Positions 38,419 through 47,452 of a stretch of DNA of 64,000 nt are shown piece by piece. Numbering within the stretch: position 1 is the stretch's first letter; each line of letters opens with the position of its first letter. Under the pieces are notes generated by a model that did not search any database, was not told the DNA's origin, and saw only the letters and a list, made by a program, of their open reading frames with translations. The stretch covers positions 62,001 to 126,000 of the forward strand of contig DGBN01000065.1 of assembly GCA_002384815.1 (NCBI GenBank), read 5' to 3'. This DNA comes from Oxalobacteraceae bacterium UBA4003. Its GTDB lineage: Bacteria > Pseudomonadota > Gammaproteobacteria > Burkholderiales > Burkholderiaceae_D. Both the position numbers and the translations under genes were made by a program.

Positions 38419-39870
38419 ATGCCGTGCATCGCTTGCGCTGAAACCACAGGATGCGTGCCATTGACCTCATCGATTCCCTCACTGATTCCATTACTCAGTC
38501 ACACCTCTCCTGACCGGATCGTCGCCTGGCGCGACGGCATCGCGGTCACAGCGGCGCAATTTCTCAGTGATGTTGAAAAACTGGTGACGATGTTGCCAGC
38601 AAGCCAGCATATCCTCAACGATTGCCACGACCGTTATCATTTTCTCGTGGCACTGTCTGCAATCCTGGCGGCAAGAAAAGTCAATTTACTGCCAGCGACA
38701 CGGACCGCAGAAACCATCCGCCAGCTATTAAGCTTTGCGCCGGATGCCGGATGTCTTACCGATCAGCCGGATTGCGTAATCGCATTGCCTCAAACTGCTT
38801 ATCCCTCGCCTGCCTTTTTTGAACAGACAGGCAGCGACAGCTTGCATGCATTCAATATTCCGCAGATCGAAGAAGATCGCCTGGTTGCTTATGTGTTTAC
38901 CTCGGGGTCAACCGGCTTGCCGATCGCGCACCGCAAAACATGGGCTACGCTGGTACGCAATGTGCAAATGGAGGCAAGGCAGCTCGGGCTGGAAGCAGGC
39001 GTGAACTATAGCGTGGTGGGCACAGTACCGGCGCAACACATGTACGGTTTTGAATCGACTGTGCTGATGCCGCTGGCAAACGGTTTTTCATTGACCAGTG
39101 CGCAATCGTTTTATCCGGCTGACATCTGCAATTCTCTTGCGCAGGTACCTGAGCCGCGCGTATTGATCACCACGCCGGTTCACTTGCGTTCGCTGCTCGG
39201 CTCAGAACTGCCACTACCAAAAATTGAAGTCATGGTATCGGCTACCGCGCCGCTGTCACCGCAACTGGCACAGCAGGCCGAGCAGGCCTTCCATGCACCG
39301 CTGCTGGAAATCTACGGCAGCACCGAAACCGGCCAGATCGCTACCAGGCAAGCTGCGCTCACACCGGAATGGATGCTGTTTCCAACCTTGACGATGGCGC
39401 AGCGCCCGCAGCAGGATGAGAGCGACCAGCGCATGTGGATTTCTGGTGGTCATGTCGAAACACCGATGCCAATGAACGACACCATCGAGATCACCAGCAA
39501 CGGAAAATTCCTGCTGCATGGACGCATCAGCGACCTGATTAATATTGCCGGCAAACGCAGTTCACTCGCATATCTGAATCATCATCTGAATGCGATCCCC
39601 GGCATTGTCGATGGCGCCTTCTTCATGCCGCCGGAAAAAATCTCTGGCGAAGTCACACGACTCACGGCCTTTGTCGTCGCCCCCACACTGGAAGTCAGCG
39701 ACATCATCGCCGCACTGCGCGAGAAGATAGATCCTGCCTTCATGCCGCGTCCCTTGTACAAGGTGGACAGTCTGCCGCGTAACGCAACCGGCAAGCTGCC
39801 GCATGCCGCGCTGGCTGAACTCATGAACCAGTTGTGCAGCGAGCACTCTCCCTCTGAACACAAGCCATGA
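38419..39870 (+). CDS. Aryl/acyl-ACP (or CoA) ligase, adenylate-forming
   Basis: A 483-residue ANL-superfamily enzyme. P-loop TSGSTGLPIAHRK near 170, YGSTETGQIA near 300, GRISDLINIAGKR near 370 and the C-terminal Lys in PRNATGKLPH are all present. By analogy with the aryl-polyene and xanthomonadin clusters it activates the aromatic starter (a hydroxybenzoate or cinnamate) and loads it on the ACP. ATG 38419 starts the longest frame; GTG 38455, with AGGA just upstream, is an alternative start. Its stop overlaps the next start by 4 bases. Confidence 0.87.
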   Translation: MPCIACAETTGCVPLTSSIPSLIPLLSHTSPDRIVAWRDGIAVTAAQFLSDVEKLVTMLPASQHILNDCHDRYHFLVALSAILAARKVNLLPATRTAETIRQLLSFAPDAGCLTDQPDCVIALPQTAYPSPAFFEQTGSDSLHAFNIPQIEEDRLVAYVFTSGSTGLPIAHRKTWATLVRNVQMEARQLGLEAGVNYSVVGTVPAQHMYGFESTVLMPLANGFSLTSAQSFYPADICNSLAQVPEPRVLITTPVHLRSLLGSELPLPKIEVMVSATAPLSPQLAQQAEQAFHAPLLEIYGSTETGQIATRQAALTPEWMLFPTLTMAQRPQQDESDQRMWISGGHVETPMPMNDTIEITSNGKFLLHGRISDLINIAGKRSSLAYLNHHLNAIPGIVDGAFFMPPEKISGEVTRLTAFVVAPTLEVSDIIAALREKIDPAFMPRPLYKVDSLPRNATGKLPHAALAELMNQLCSEHSPSEHKP

Positions 39871-40157
39871 ACACCTTATCGTTTTATATTCCACCTGACC
39901 ATCCTGCCTTTGCCGGGCATTTCCCCGGCATGCCGATTACGCCTGGTGTGGTCCTGCTCGATGAAGTTCTGCATGCCATTGCAGTCGCGCAAAAGATCGA
40001 TCTGAAAAAATGCAAGATCGGCAACGTCAAATTCCTGAACCCGGTTTTGCCGGACTCAGAACTGACACTGCATTACGAACCGACTCCCAATGGCAGCATT
40101 CAGTTCATCATCAAACAGGGTGAGCGCGTCGCGGTCACAGGAGCTTTCAATGCGTAA
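39867..40157 (+). CDS. Hotdog-fold 3-hydroxyacyl-ACP dehydratase (FabZ/ApeI-like)
   Basis: A 96-residue short hotdog protein with the FabZ-type motif HPAFAGHFPGMPITPG carrying the catalytic His near residue 18; the usual Glu on the hot-dog helix would correspond to VLLDEVLHAI. It should dehydrate 3-hydroxyacyl-ACP intermediates so that conjugated double bonds form. Short for the family (FabZ is about 150), as in the small dehydratase of aryl-polyene clusters. Translation is coupled to the ligase by ATGA and to the LolA-like gene by an 8-base overlap. Confidence 0.82.
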   Translation: MNTLSFYIPPDHPAFAGHFPGMPITPGVVLLDEVLHAIAVAQKIDLKKCKIGNVKFLNPVLPDSELTLHYEPTPNGSIQFIIKQGERVAVTGAFNA

Positions 40158-40731
40158 ATCAATCGGCCTGCGGGCGGCGGTTCTTGTATTTTTTCTGGCA
40201 GGCACATGCGCCGCGCATGCTGCAAACATCACACTGGAACAGTTGATGAGCAGCCTGGCGCAAGCCAAACCGGCCAGAGTGAATTTCACCGAAAAAAAAT
40301 ACATTGCACAACTGGACCGTCCTGTTGAATCTTCGGGTGAGATGCTGTTCACCCCGCCGGACAGGCTGGAAAAACGCACATTCAAACCGAAGCCGGAACG
40401 CATGATCCTGGATCGTGACACGCTGGTGCTGGAACGCGGCAAGCACAAATACACCATGCAACTGGGCGATTCACCGGAACTTGCAGCATTAATCGAAAGC
40501 ATACGCGCCACACTGGCTGGCGATCGCAGATCGCTGGAGTTCAACTTCATCGTCGCGCTGCAGGGCCCGCGCGAAAACTGGACCATGACACTGACACCCA
40601 GCAATAACGATGCACAGCAAAAGGTCAAACGCATACGTTTGAGCGGCAGCAATGCCGAAGTGCGGGAAATCGAAGTGCTGCAGGGTGATGGCGATCGTTC
40701 AATAACCACCATCGAAAAAATCAAGCCATGA
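40150..40731 (+). CDS. LolA-like outer-membrane carrier protein
   Basis: A 193-residue periplasmic protein with a signal peptide (hydrophobic core 8-22, cleavage about AHAAN) and a LolA/LolB-like beta-barrel-half fold (RVNFTEKKYIAQLDRPVESSGEM, then FTPPDRLEKRT). ATG 40150 has GGAG 6 bases upstream. In aryl-polyene clusters the LolA-like protein is thought to ferry the polyene lipid through the periplasm. It lies directly before the MMPL exporter gene, with a 4-base overlap. Confidence 0.83.
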   Translation: MRKSIGLRAAVLVFFLAGTCAAHAANITLEQLMSSLAQAKPARVNFTEKKYIAQLDRPVESSGEMLFTPPDRLEKRTFKPKPERMILDRDTLVLERGKHKYTMQLGDSPELAALIESIRATLAGDRRSLEFNFIVALQGPRENWTMTLTPSNNDAQQKVKRIRLSGSNAEVREIEVLQGDGDRSITTIEKIKP

Positions 40732-43199
40732 TGCAAACGACACACGCGTTGCCGACACCAAAACGCGCGTGGACGGCAATCGGTATCTGGCTGGTACTCG
40801 TACTGATCGGCATAGTCATCCTGTTTCGCACAAGCTTCACTGCGGATCTTTCGGCATTCCTGCCGAAAGATCCGACTAGGGAGCAACAGCTGATGGTCGA
40901 GCAATTGCGCGATGGCATGGTGTCGCGCCTGATTCTTGTCGGCATCGAAGGCACTGACCCATCAGCGCAGGCAGCGCTATCGAAGACACTTGCCACGCAG
41001 CTGCGCAGCAATGATGAATTTATCTCGGTCAACAACGGTGAACCGGTCAATCAGGACAAGGACCGTGCCTATCTGTTCAACAACCGCTACCTGTTAAGTC
41101 CGTCTGTCACGCCGGAACGTTTCACGACCGCTGGCCTGCACGAAGCACTGACTGATACAGTTGATCTGCTGGCATCGCCAGCCGGCCTGATTGTGAAGGA
41201 CATCCTGCCGCAGGACCCCACCGGGGAGATGGCAACACTGGCCTCCCAGTTCAACGGCGGCCAGCAACCGCGCAAGATGCAAGGCGTGTGGGTAGCCAGG
41301 GATGGCAAGCGCGCACTGTTACTGGCGCAAACCCGCGCACTCGGTTCCGACACCGACGGGCAGGAAACTGCCATCAAGCACATCAGGGAAAAATTCGAGG
41401 AGGCAAAAGCCGAACTTGCCGGCACCCTGCCGCAAGTTGGTAATGCCAAACTGATCATGACGGGGCCCGGCGTATTCGGCGTCAATGCACGTAATACGAT
41501 CACGCAGGAAGCGACGATGTTTTCCATCATCAGTGCGACGCTGATCATGATCCTGCTGTTCATCGTCTATCGATCGGGTGCTGCCGTCGTGCTGGGACTT
41601 GCACCGGTACTCAGCGGCATGCTGGCCGGCACCGTTGCGGTCAGCCTCGGCTTTGGCACCGTACATGGTTTAACACTGGGATTCGGCACCACACTGATAG
41701 GCGAGGCGATCGACTATTCGATTTATCTGTTCATCCAGTCCGGCAGTGCGAAAAACAGTGCAGACTGGGCAAAGAAATCATGGCCGACAATACGGCTGGG
41801 TGTGCTCACCTCGATGGCCGGCTTCGGTTGCCTGCTGTTCTCCGGATTTCCAGGGCTGGCGCAACTCGGCCTGTACACGATAGCCGGACTGACGTCCGCA
41901 GCCTTCGTAACGCGTTTCGTGTTGCCGTCGCTGCTGCCACGCAATTTCGTCGTGCGCGACCTCACGCATATTGGCCAGTTCGTACAAAAATCGCTGCGCC
42001 AGTTGCAGCTGCTGCGCAAAGGTTTCTTCGTTATAGTGCTGGCAGCCTGTGCCGTACTGTGGGGCCATCGCGACCATCTTTGGGAACCGGAACTGAGCGC
42101 ATTAAGCCCGGTCAGCAAAGCTGATCAGGACCTGGACGAAAAGCTGCGCAAGGAAGTCGGCGCACCCGACGTGCGTTACCTGATCGTCGTGAAAGAAAAC
42201 AATCTGGAAACAGCCCTGCAGTCGACGGAAAAAGTATCCGCGCAACTGGACGCCATGGTCGATGCCGGCACACTTGCTGCATTCGAGGCCCCAAGCCGCT
42301 ACCTGCCTAGCCTGGCAACACAGCAGGCCCGCCTGGCAGCACTACCGCCATCGGACGTCTTGCAGCAACGTCTGAATCAGGCGGTGGATGGATTGCCGTT
42401 CCAGGTCAAGCTGCTGGCGCCGTTTGTTTCTTCCGTTGGAGAGCTGGCGAAGATTGCTGCGCAACCGGAAGAATTGAAGGCTCGGCTGCTCACGCGCCAG
42501 AACCTTGTCGGCACATCGATGGCACTGGCAACCGATTCACTACTGATAGAGCGCAATGGCGAAACCAGCGCGCTGATGCCACTGACTGCAGCAGGCGAGC
42601 AGCCTATCGATACAGCGCTGATCCAGCAGGCATTGCAGCAATCCGGCGTACAGCATGCCTACTTTATCGACCTGAAAACCGAGACCGGCAAGCTGTATGG
42701 CAGTTACATGCAGGAAGCCATCATGCTCGCGTTGTGCGGTCTGTTCGCAATGACTATGCTGCTGGGTTTAAAATTGAGATCGCTGGTCGCACTGACACGC
42801 GTGATGGTGCCGCTGATTACTGCAGTGCTGGCAGTTGCCGCGATCCTTGCACTGACAGGACAGCGCATGACGATACTGCATCTGATCGGTTTGCTGCTGG
42901 TCGTTGCCGTCGGTTCCAACTACGCGCTGTTTTTCGCGCAACCGCCCACCGTGCCGGCAAAAGATCCGCATACCGGCGTGGAAACCGCGACACCGCAAAT
43001 CAAGCCATCCACCCTCGCCTCGCTCGTGTTTGCCAACATTACGACAGTCATCGGCTTTGGAGTACTAGGCTTTTCATCTGTGCCGGTACTCAATGCCATC
43101 GGCATCACGGTCGGTATCGGTGTTGTTCTTGCACTCGTTTTTGCCGCCATTTTTTCCAGCAGCATGCCGGCTGCATCTACTGATTCAGGAACGCCATGA
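40728..43199 (+). CDS. MMPL/RND-type exporter of the aryl-polyene cluster
   Basis: An 823-residue inner-membrane transporter of the MMPL (RND-superfamily) type: one N-terminal helix (about 17-35), a periplasmic loop, a five-helix block (about 255-400), a second loop and a second block (about 665-815). The RND pattern of two similar halves is clear. It probably exports the finished pigment lipid to the periplasm, where the LolA-like protein takes it on. Overlaps of 4 bases bind it to the genes on both sides. Confidence 0.87.
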   Translation: MMQTTHALPTPKRAWTAIGIWLVLVLIGIVILFRTSFTADLSAFLPKDPTREQQLMVEQLRDGMVSRLILVGIEGTDPSAQAALSKTLATQLRSNDEFISVNNGEPVNQDKDRAYLFNNRYLLSPSVTPERFTTAGLHEALTDTVDLLASPAGLIVKDILPQDPTGEMATLASQFNGGQQPRKMQGVWVARDGKRALLLAQTRALGSDTDGQETAIKHIREKFEEAKAELAGTLPQVGNAKLIMTGPGVFGVNARNTITQEATMFSIISATLIMILLFIVYRSGAAVVLGLAPVLSGMLAGTVAVSLGFGTVHGLTLGFGTTLIGEAIDYSIYLFIQSGSAKNSADWAKKSWPTIRLGVLTSMAGFGCLLFSGFPGLAQLGLYTIAGLTSAAFVTRFVLPSLLPRNFVVRDLTHIGQFVQKSLRQLQLLRKGFFVIVLAACAVLWGHRDHLWEPELSALSPVSKADQDLDEKLRKEVGAPDVRYLIVVKENNLETALQSTEKVSAQLDAMVDAGTLAAFEAPSRYLPSLATQQARLAALPPSDVLQQRLNQAVDGLPFQVKLLAPFVSSVGELAKIAAQPEELKARLLTRQNLVGTSMALATDSLLIERNGETSALMPLTAAGEQPIDTALIQQALQQSGVQHAYFIDLKTETGKLYGSYMQEAIMLALCGLFAMTMLLGLKLRSLVALTRVMVPLITAVLAVAAILALTGQRMTILHLIGLLLVVAVGSNYALFFAQPPTVPAKDPHTGVETATPQIKPSTLASLVFANITTVIGFGVLGFSSVPVLNAIGITVGIGVVLALVFAAIFSSSMPAASTDSGTP

Positions 43200-43927
43200 G
43201 TAGTACCGCAATTATCCAACTTCTAAACGCAGCATGCAGCCCTTACCGTCAGGCTGGGCGCTTCGCCTGGCACTTTGCCCATGGCAAGCTCGGTCGCGAT
43301 CCTGCATTCAAGGGCATGCTGCAACTGGGTTTGCTGTCAGGCGATAGCGAAATCAAGGTGCTGGATATCGGTTGCGGCCAGGGTCTCCTGTCGTCATGGC
43401 TGCTGTCTGCCCAGGCGCAATATGCAAACGGCGAATGGCCGGGCAGCTGGCCCGCACCGCCTGCGATTGCGCATGTGCACGGAATAGAACTGATGCCACG
43501 CGATGTGAAACGCGCACAGCGCGCATTGCAGGCTGTCGCCGATCGCGCCAGTTTTGAAGTCGGCAATATGTGCACTGCCCATTTTCCGCCATCCGACGCC
43601 GTCGTCATACTGGACGTGCTGCATTACGTGGATTTTTCCGCGCAGGACGATGTACTGAGAAAAGTACATGGCTGCCTGCCGGAAGACGGTGTTCTGTTGT
43701 TGCGCGTCGGCGATGCCGCAGGCGGCCTGCCTTTCAGGATCAGCAACTGGGTCGATAACGTCGTCACATCGATACGTGGTCACAAAACGCTGCCGACATT
43801 CTGTCGCACCATCGCAGACTGGCAGCGCGATATCACAGCCCTCGGTTTTTCAGTCAGGGCAATCCCGATGAATGCAGGCACTCCCTTTGCCAACATTCTG
43901 CTGGTCTGCAAAAAAGGGGCCGCATGA
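43196..43927 (+). CDS. SAM-dependent methyltransferase, class I
   Basis: A 243-residue methyltransferase with motif I VLDIGCGQGLLSSWLL near residue 58 and the post-I acid in HGIELMPRDVKRA. Motif II region VVILDVLHYVDF is also seen. In aryl-polyenes the aromatic ring often carries O-methyl or C-methyl groups, so it may modify the starter or the head group. It overlaps the preceding and following genes by 4 bases. Confidence 0.82.
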   Translation: MSSTAIIQLLNAACSPYRQAGRFAWHFAHGKLGRDPAFKGMLQLGLLSGDSEIKVLDIGCGQGLLSSWLLSAQAQYANGEWPGSWPAPPAIAHVHGIELMPRDVKRAQRALQAVADRASFEVGNMCTAHFPPSDAVVILDVLHYVDFSAQDDVLRKVHGCLPEDGVLLLRVGDAAGGLPFRISNWVDNVVTSIRGHKTLPTFCRTIADWQRDITALGFSVRAIPMNAGTPFANILLVCKKGAA

Positions 43928-44409
43928 ACATCGATCGCGACTGGATAGCTGCGCACATTCCGCACCAGGGCAGCATGTGTCTGCTCGATCATGTGTCCTC
44001 GTGGGACAAGGAGCGCCTGATTGCGATTGCCGACAGCCATTTGCAGCTCGACAATCCGCTGCGTGCGCATGATCGGCTTGGCGCTGCCAACGGCATTGAA
44101 TATGCTGCGCAAGCAATGGCTGTACACAGTACCTTGCTGGCGGCATCGCAGGAAGGCATGCAGGAAATGGCACGCCCCGGCGCCGGATTCCTGGCCAGCG
44201 TGCGCAATACCGTTTTACACGTATCACGCCTTGACGACATCGCGGAAGCATTGCAGATAGAAGTGACTTGCACGCACAGCGAACCGAACTGCATCCTTTA
44301 CCAATTCGCGGTACATGGACGCGATAGCAAAAAACCCTTGCTCGATGGACGTGCCACCATCATCATCGATGCATCGCTGGTCACCAACAAGGAAACAAAA
44401 CCATCATGA
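43924..44409 (+). CDS. Second hotdog dehydratase of the aryl-polyene cluster (ApeP-like)
   Basis: A 161-residue hotdog-fold protein with the opening IPHQGSMCLLDHVSSW, the mark of the larger dehydratase partner in aryl-polyene clusters. The region GAANGIEYAAQAMAVH would supply the catalytic Glu opposite the His of the HQG motif. It probably acts alone or with the small dehydratase (39867) in each extension round. Coupled by 4-base overlaps to the methyltransferase and reductase genes. Confidence 0.82.
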   Translation: MNIDRDWIAAHIPHQGSMCLLDHVSSWDKERLIAIADSHLQLDNPLRAHDRLGAANGIEYAAQAMAVHSTLLAASQEGMQEMARPGAGFLASVRNTVLHVSRLDDIAEALQIEVTCTHSEPNCILYQFAVHGRDSKKPLLDGRATIIIDASLVTNKETKPS

Positions 44410-45125
44410 AACGCGCACTCGTTACCGGCGGCAGCGGCGGCATAGGCGCAGCAATCTGCACACGCCTCGCCAAGGATGGATTGCATGTAATCGTGCATGC
44501 CAATCGCGGTCACGACAAGGCCGGTGCCATTTGTGAAGCCATCATTGCCGATGGTGGAAGCGCAGAAGTCGCCGTATTCGACATTACCGATGCAGAAGCG
44601 ACCAAAATCGCGCTGGAAGCCTTGCTGCAAGCCGGCCCTGTCCAGGTGCTGGTGAATAATGCCGGCATACACTCGGATGCAGTATTCCCGGGCATGACAA
44701 GCGCGCAATGGCATGACGTGATCGATGTATCGCTGCACGGTTTTTTCAATGTAACGCAGCCGCTGACAATGCCGATGATCCGTACCCGCTGGGGCCGCAT
44801 CATCAATGTTTCATCGATCGCGGCAGTAACCGGCAATCGCGGCCAGGTCAACTATTCCGCAGCCAAGGGTGCCTTGCATTCAGCAACCAAATCGCTGGCA
44901 CTGGAGCTGGCCAGCCGCGGCATTACGGTCAATGCCGTTGCGCCCGGCATTATCGCGACCGGCATGATAGAAGAAGCTTTTGATGACAAGGCCATCCAGA
45001 ACATGGTGCCGATGAAACGTGCGGGAAAACCGGAAGAAGTGGCAGATCTGATCGGCTTTCTGGCCTCACCGAATGCGGCATATATTTCCGGCCAGATCAT
45101 TTCCATCAATGGCGGGATGATCTAG
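44406..45125 (+). CDS. 3-Ketoacyl-ACP reductase (FabG-like)
   Basis: A 239-residue SDR. The NADPH-binding TGGSGGIGAA is at 7-16, NNAG at 84-87 and the catalytic Ser137, Tyr150 and Lys154 (NVSSIAA...YSAAKG) are intact. It should reduce the 3-keto group during each polyene extension round. It is the last gene of the plus-strand operon, followed by a terminator and convergent with the flavoprotein gene. Cofactor NADPH is inferred from the basic residues after the second strand. Confidence 0.88.
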   Translation: MKRALVTGGSGGIGAAICTRLAKDGLHVIVHANRGHDKAGAICEAIIADGGSAEVAVFDITDAEATKIALEALLQAGPVQVLVNNAGIHSDAVFPGMTSAQWHDVIDVSLHGFFNVTQPLTMPMIRTRWGRIINVSSIAAVTGNRGQVNYSAAKGALHSATKSLALELASRGITVNAVAPGIIATGMIEEAFDDKAIQNMVPMKRAGKPEEVADLIGFLASPNAAYISGQIISINGGMI

Positions 45126-45146
45126 CTGCATGCGATGGAAGACAAA

Positions 45147-45170
45147 AGAGCCGCAACAGCGGCCTTTTTT
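45147..45170. terminator. Terminator between ketoreductase and flavoprotein genes
   Basis: GCCGC-AACA-GCGGC hairpin followed by CTTTTTT on the plus strand, and by TCTTTTGTC on the minus strand. It ends the plus-strand pigment operon and can serve the convergent minus-strand gene. Its T run touches the flavoprotein stop codon. Confidence 0.75.
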
Positions 45171-46512
45171 ATGCAGCAGGACCGACCACATCCTGGATAT
45201 TGATCTTCCGGCGCCGCCAGGCCTTCAGCGTACGCGCAGGATTGAACAGCGAAGAAATATAATAAATTCCCTTGAAGACGTACAAGGAAGGCCAGATCGC
45301 CTTGTTGTAGAAAATATCCCCCGCCAATACCGACATCACTGCAGCCTTCGCATTCAGGAAATTGCGCGGTTCGACAAACAGCGCGCGCATGGCAGGATTG
45401 GTTACCCGGTAGATGAACCAGCAAAAAATCGATGGGCCGCGACGCATGTGGTGATCAAACCTTGCCAATGCCCTGGGCGCATTCGCCGGATCGCGCAGGA
45501 AGGTCGTGACAGCCTCGGTGCCAACAAACGCGCTCTGCATGGCGAGAAACACGCCGGATGAAAAAACCGGATCGACGAAGGCATAGGCATCGCCCAGCAA
45601 CATGCAGCGATTGTCGTAGCTTTTGCTGCTGGCATAGGAATAGTTGCCAGTCGCCTCGACAGGGCCGGCGCGCACTGCATCCTTCATGCGCAGGGCCAGC
45701 TTGGGTGCCAATGCGATCGTATCCATCAGGAATTGTTCGACACTGACCTTGCGCGAAGCAAGATAAGCCGGCCAGCAAACCGCACCGACGCTGGTCGTGC
45801 CATCGGCCAGCGGGATAAACCAGAACCAGCCATGTTCGAACCAGAACAGGCTGATATCGCCCTCGCGCTTGCCTTCGAGCCGTTCGACGTTGGTGAAATG
45901 GCTGTAGATCGCCGAGCTGTTGTGTTTCTTGTTCTTTTGCTTGGTTTTCAGCTTGTTTGCCAGGAAGGTGTCGCGTCCGGAGGCATCGATCACGTAATCG
46001 GCGATATATTCCTGCACACTGCCGTCATCGCTTTGCGCCTTGATGTGCACGTTATCCCGATTGAATGCGACATCCCGCACCCGGCATCCTTCGACTACAT
46101 CCGCCCCTTTTGCCTTGGCGTTCCTGATCAGGATGTGATCGAAGTCAGAACGCCTTACCTGATATGCGTACGGCATGGACTTATCCCACGCTTCGGCAAA
46201 TCTGATATTGGTCCTGATGTCATGCTCAAGCGCATTGAATTCCACACCCCACTTCTGCATGCCGATCGCAGCAATTTGTTCAGTCAGGCCCATTTTTTCT
46301 ATCAATGGCATGTTTGCCGGCAGCAGCGATTCACCGATATGAAAACGCGGATGCACCGCTTTTTCCAGCAAGCTGACCTTGAAACCTTTTTCGACCAGCA
46401 ACGCAGCGGCGGTAGAACCCGCCGGCCCGCCGCCGATGATGACGATGTCCGTCCTGGTCGGTGCAGTGCTGAGGGTCGAGATTTCTGTACTTGTCATGGC
46501 TGATTCATTCAT
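45169..46512 (-). CDS. Halogenase-type FAD-dependent oxidoreductase 1
   Basis: A 447-residue flavoprotein of the tryptophan-halogenase superfamily, phenolic branch. The GGGPAG dinucleotide motif is at 27-32, FHIGESLLP at 57-65, a Lys in the K-x-G-x-x-F segment (Lys87) matching the place of the essential halogenase Lys as I recall it, and WFWFIP at 229-234 matching WxWxIP. These are the residues of halogenating rather than plain monooxygenating members. Length is like the carrier-bound phenolic halogenases. A reduced-flavin supply would come from elsewhere. It probably halogenates or hydroxylates the aromatic end of the pigment; activity is inferred. Confidence 0.8.
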   Translation of the reverse strand: MNESAMTSTEISTLSTAPTRTDIVIIGGGPAGSTAAALLVEKGFKVSLLEKAVHPRFHIGESLLPANMPLIEKMGLTEQIAAIGMQKWGVEFNALEHDIRTNIRFAEAWDKSMPYAYQVRRSDFDHILIRNAKAKGADVVEGCRVRDVAFNRDNVHIKAQSDDGSVQEYIADYVIDASGRDTFLANKLKTKQKNKKHNSSAIYSHFTNVERLEGKREGDISLFWFEHGWFWFIPLADGTTSVGAVCWPAYLASRKVSVEQFLMDTIALAPKLALRMKDAVRAGPVEATGNYSYASSKSYDNRCMLLGDAYAFVDPVFSSGVFLAMQSAFVGTEAVTTFLRDPANAPRALARFDHHMRRGPSIFCWFIYRVTNPAMRALFVEPRNFLNAKAAVMSVLAGDIFYNKAIWPSLYVFKGIYYISSLFNPARTLKAWRRRKINIQDVVGPAA

Positions 46513-46584
46513 GGCTGGTTATTGATAGCTGCTAGTTGCGTGCGATGGCGCAGTTCACTGCATAACATATAAAAATACAGGGCT

Positions 46585-47340
46585 TCATTCGCATCGCGGC
46601 AGTATCGAACGATCAAGAAATCCTGTCCACAGATTCTGCCATGGCAACCATTCATGGCCGCCATCTGTCGTCGTGACCTGTTCGGGCGGCAATATTTTTT
46701 CAATGATCCGGCTGCTACCCGCAAACCTGTCTTCGGTTCCATAGCCGATATAAAGCGGCGGCCAATCTGCTTGTGAAGAAATTACCGCGTCACTATAGCC
46801 CTTGATCCATGACCACAAAAGACGATCGTAATCTGCTTTCGGTATATCGCCAGCCTGCCATTCGGACAAACCTGCACGCGCAATTTCTGCCAGCAGGCTG
46901 CGATTTCCCAGAAAAGGAGCCATCAGGAAGAGGCCATCGATATCCGCTCCGTGTTCTCTTGCATACAACAGCGAGCCGTAACCGCCGAGGGAAATACCGG
47001 CCATCCAGATCTTTTCATAGCCCTTCTTGCGGGCCGGCACAATAATATCCTCATGCAGGCGAGCAACCAGTCGTTCCGATGTGTAATAACCGACATGCGT
47101 ATCGGCAATCACGATATCGGCGGCAACCTTGCGCTGACGCAAGGCAGCGACAAAACCATGCTGTACAAAATCGTCTGGCGTATCGTATGCGCCCGGTAAC
47201 AAAACGATCAATACTCTGGCTGGCGCTTTACAAGACGCCGCATCCTCAATAACATCCAGCTTGCTTTTAACAATCCCTGTAGACATACACGCTGTAAGAA
47301 GTAGACATGAGAAACAAGCTGCAAAGCCGGCATTTTTCAT
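46585..47340 (-). CDS. Alpha/beta hydrolase lipoprotein
   Basis: About 251 residues from ATG 47340. A lipoprotein signal peptide is clear, with the lipobox LLTAC at about residue 17-20, so the mature protein is anchored by its Cys. The rest is an alpha/beta hydrolase with GISLGGYGSLL as the nucleophile elbow and a GGHEWLPW segment near the end with the likely catalytic His. It is divergent from the chorismatase gene and lies in the pigment cluster between the flavoprotein and chorismatase. No standard aryl-polyene role is known; it might cleave or form an ester at the pigment lipid. Confidence 0.72.
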   Translation of the reverse strand: MKNAGFAACFSCLLLTACMSTGIVKSKLDVIEDAASCKAPARVLIVLLPGAYDTPDDFVQHGFVAALRQRKVAADIVIADTHVGYYTSERLVARLHEDIIVPARKKGYEKIWMAGISLGGYGSLLYAREHGADIDGLFLMAPFLGNRSLLAEIARAGLSEWQAGDIPKADYDRLLWSWIKGYSDAVISSQADWPPLYIGYGTEDRFAGSSRIIEKILPPEQVTTTDGGHEWLPWQNLWTGFLDRSILPRCE

Positions 47341-47452
47341 TGGTTTTTTATTATACAAGGCAGGATCAGTTACCAGGCTCGTTTAAGCCCATACCTCATG
47401 GACATGACATCACTGCACATGCAGGCCCCTTCAACAATCAGACATTCATTGC

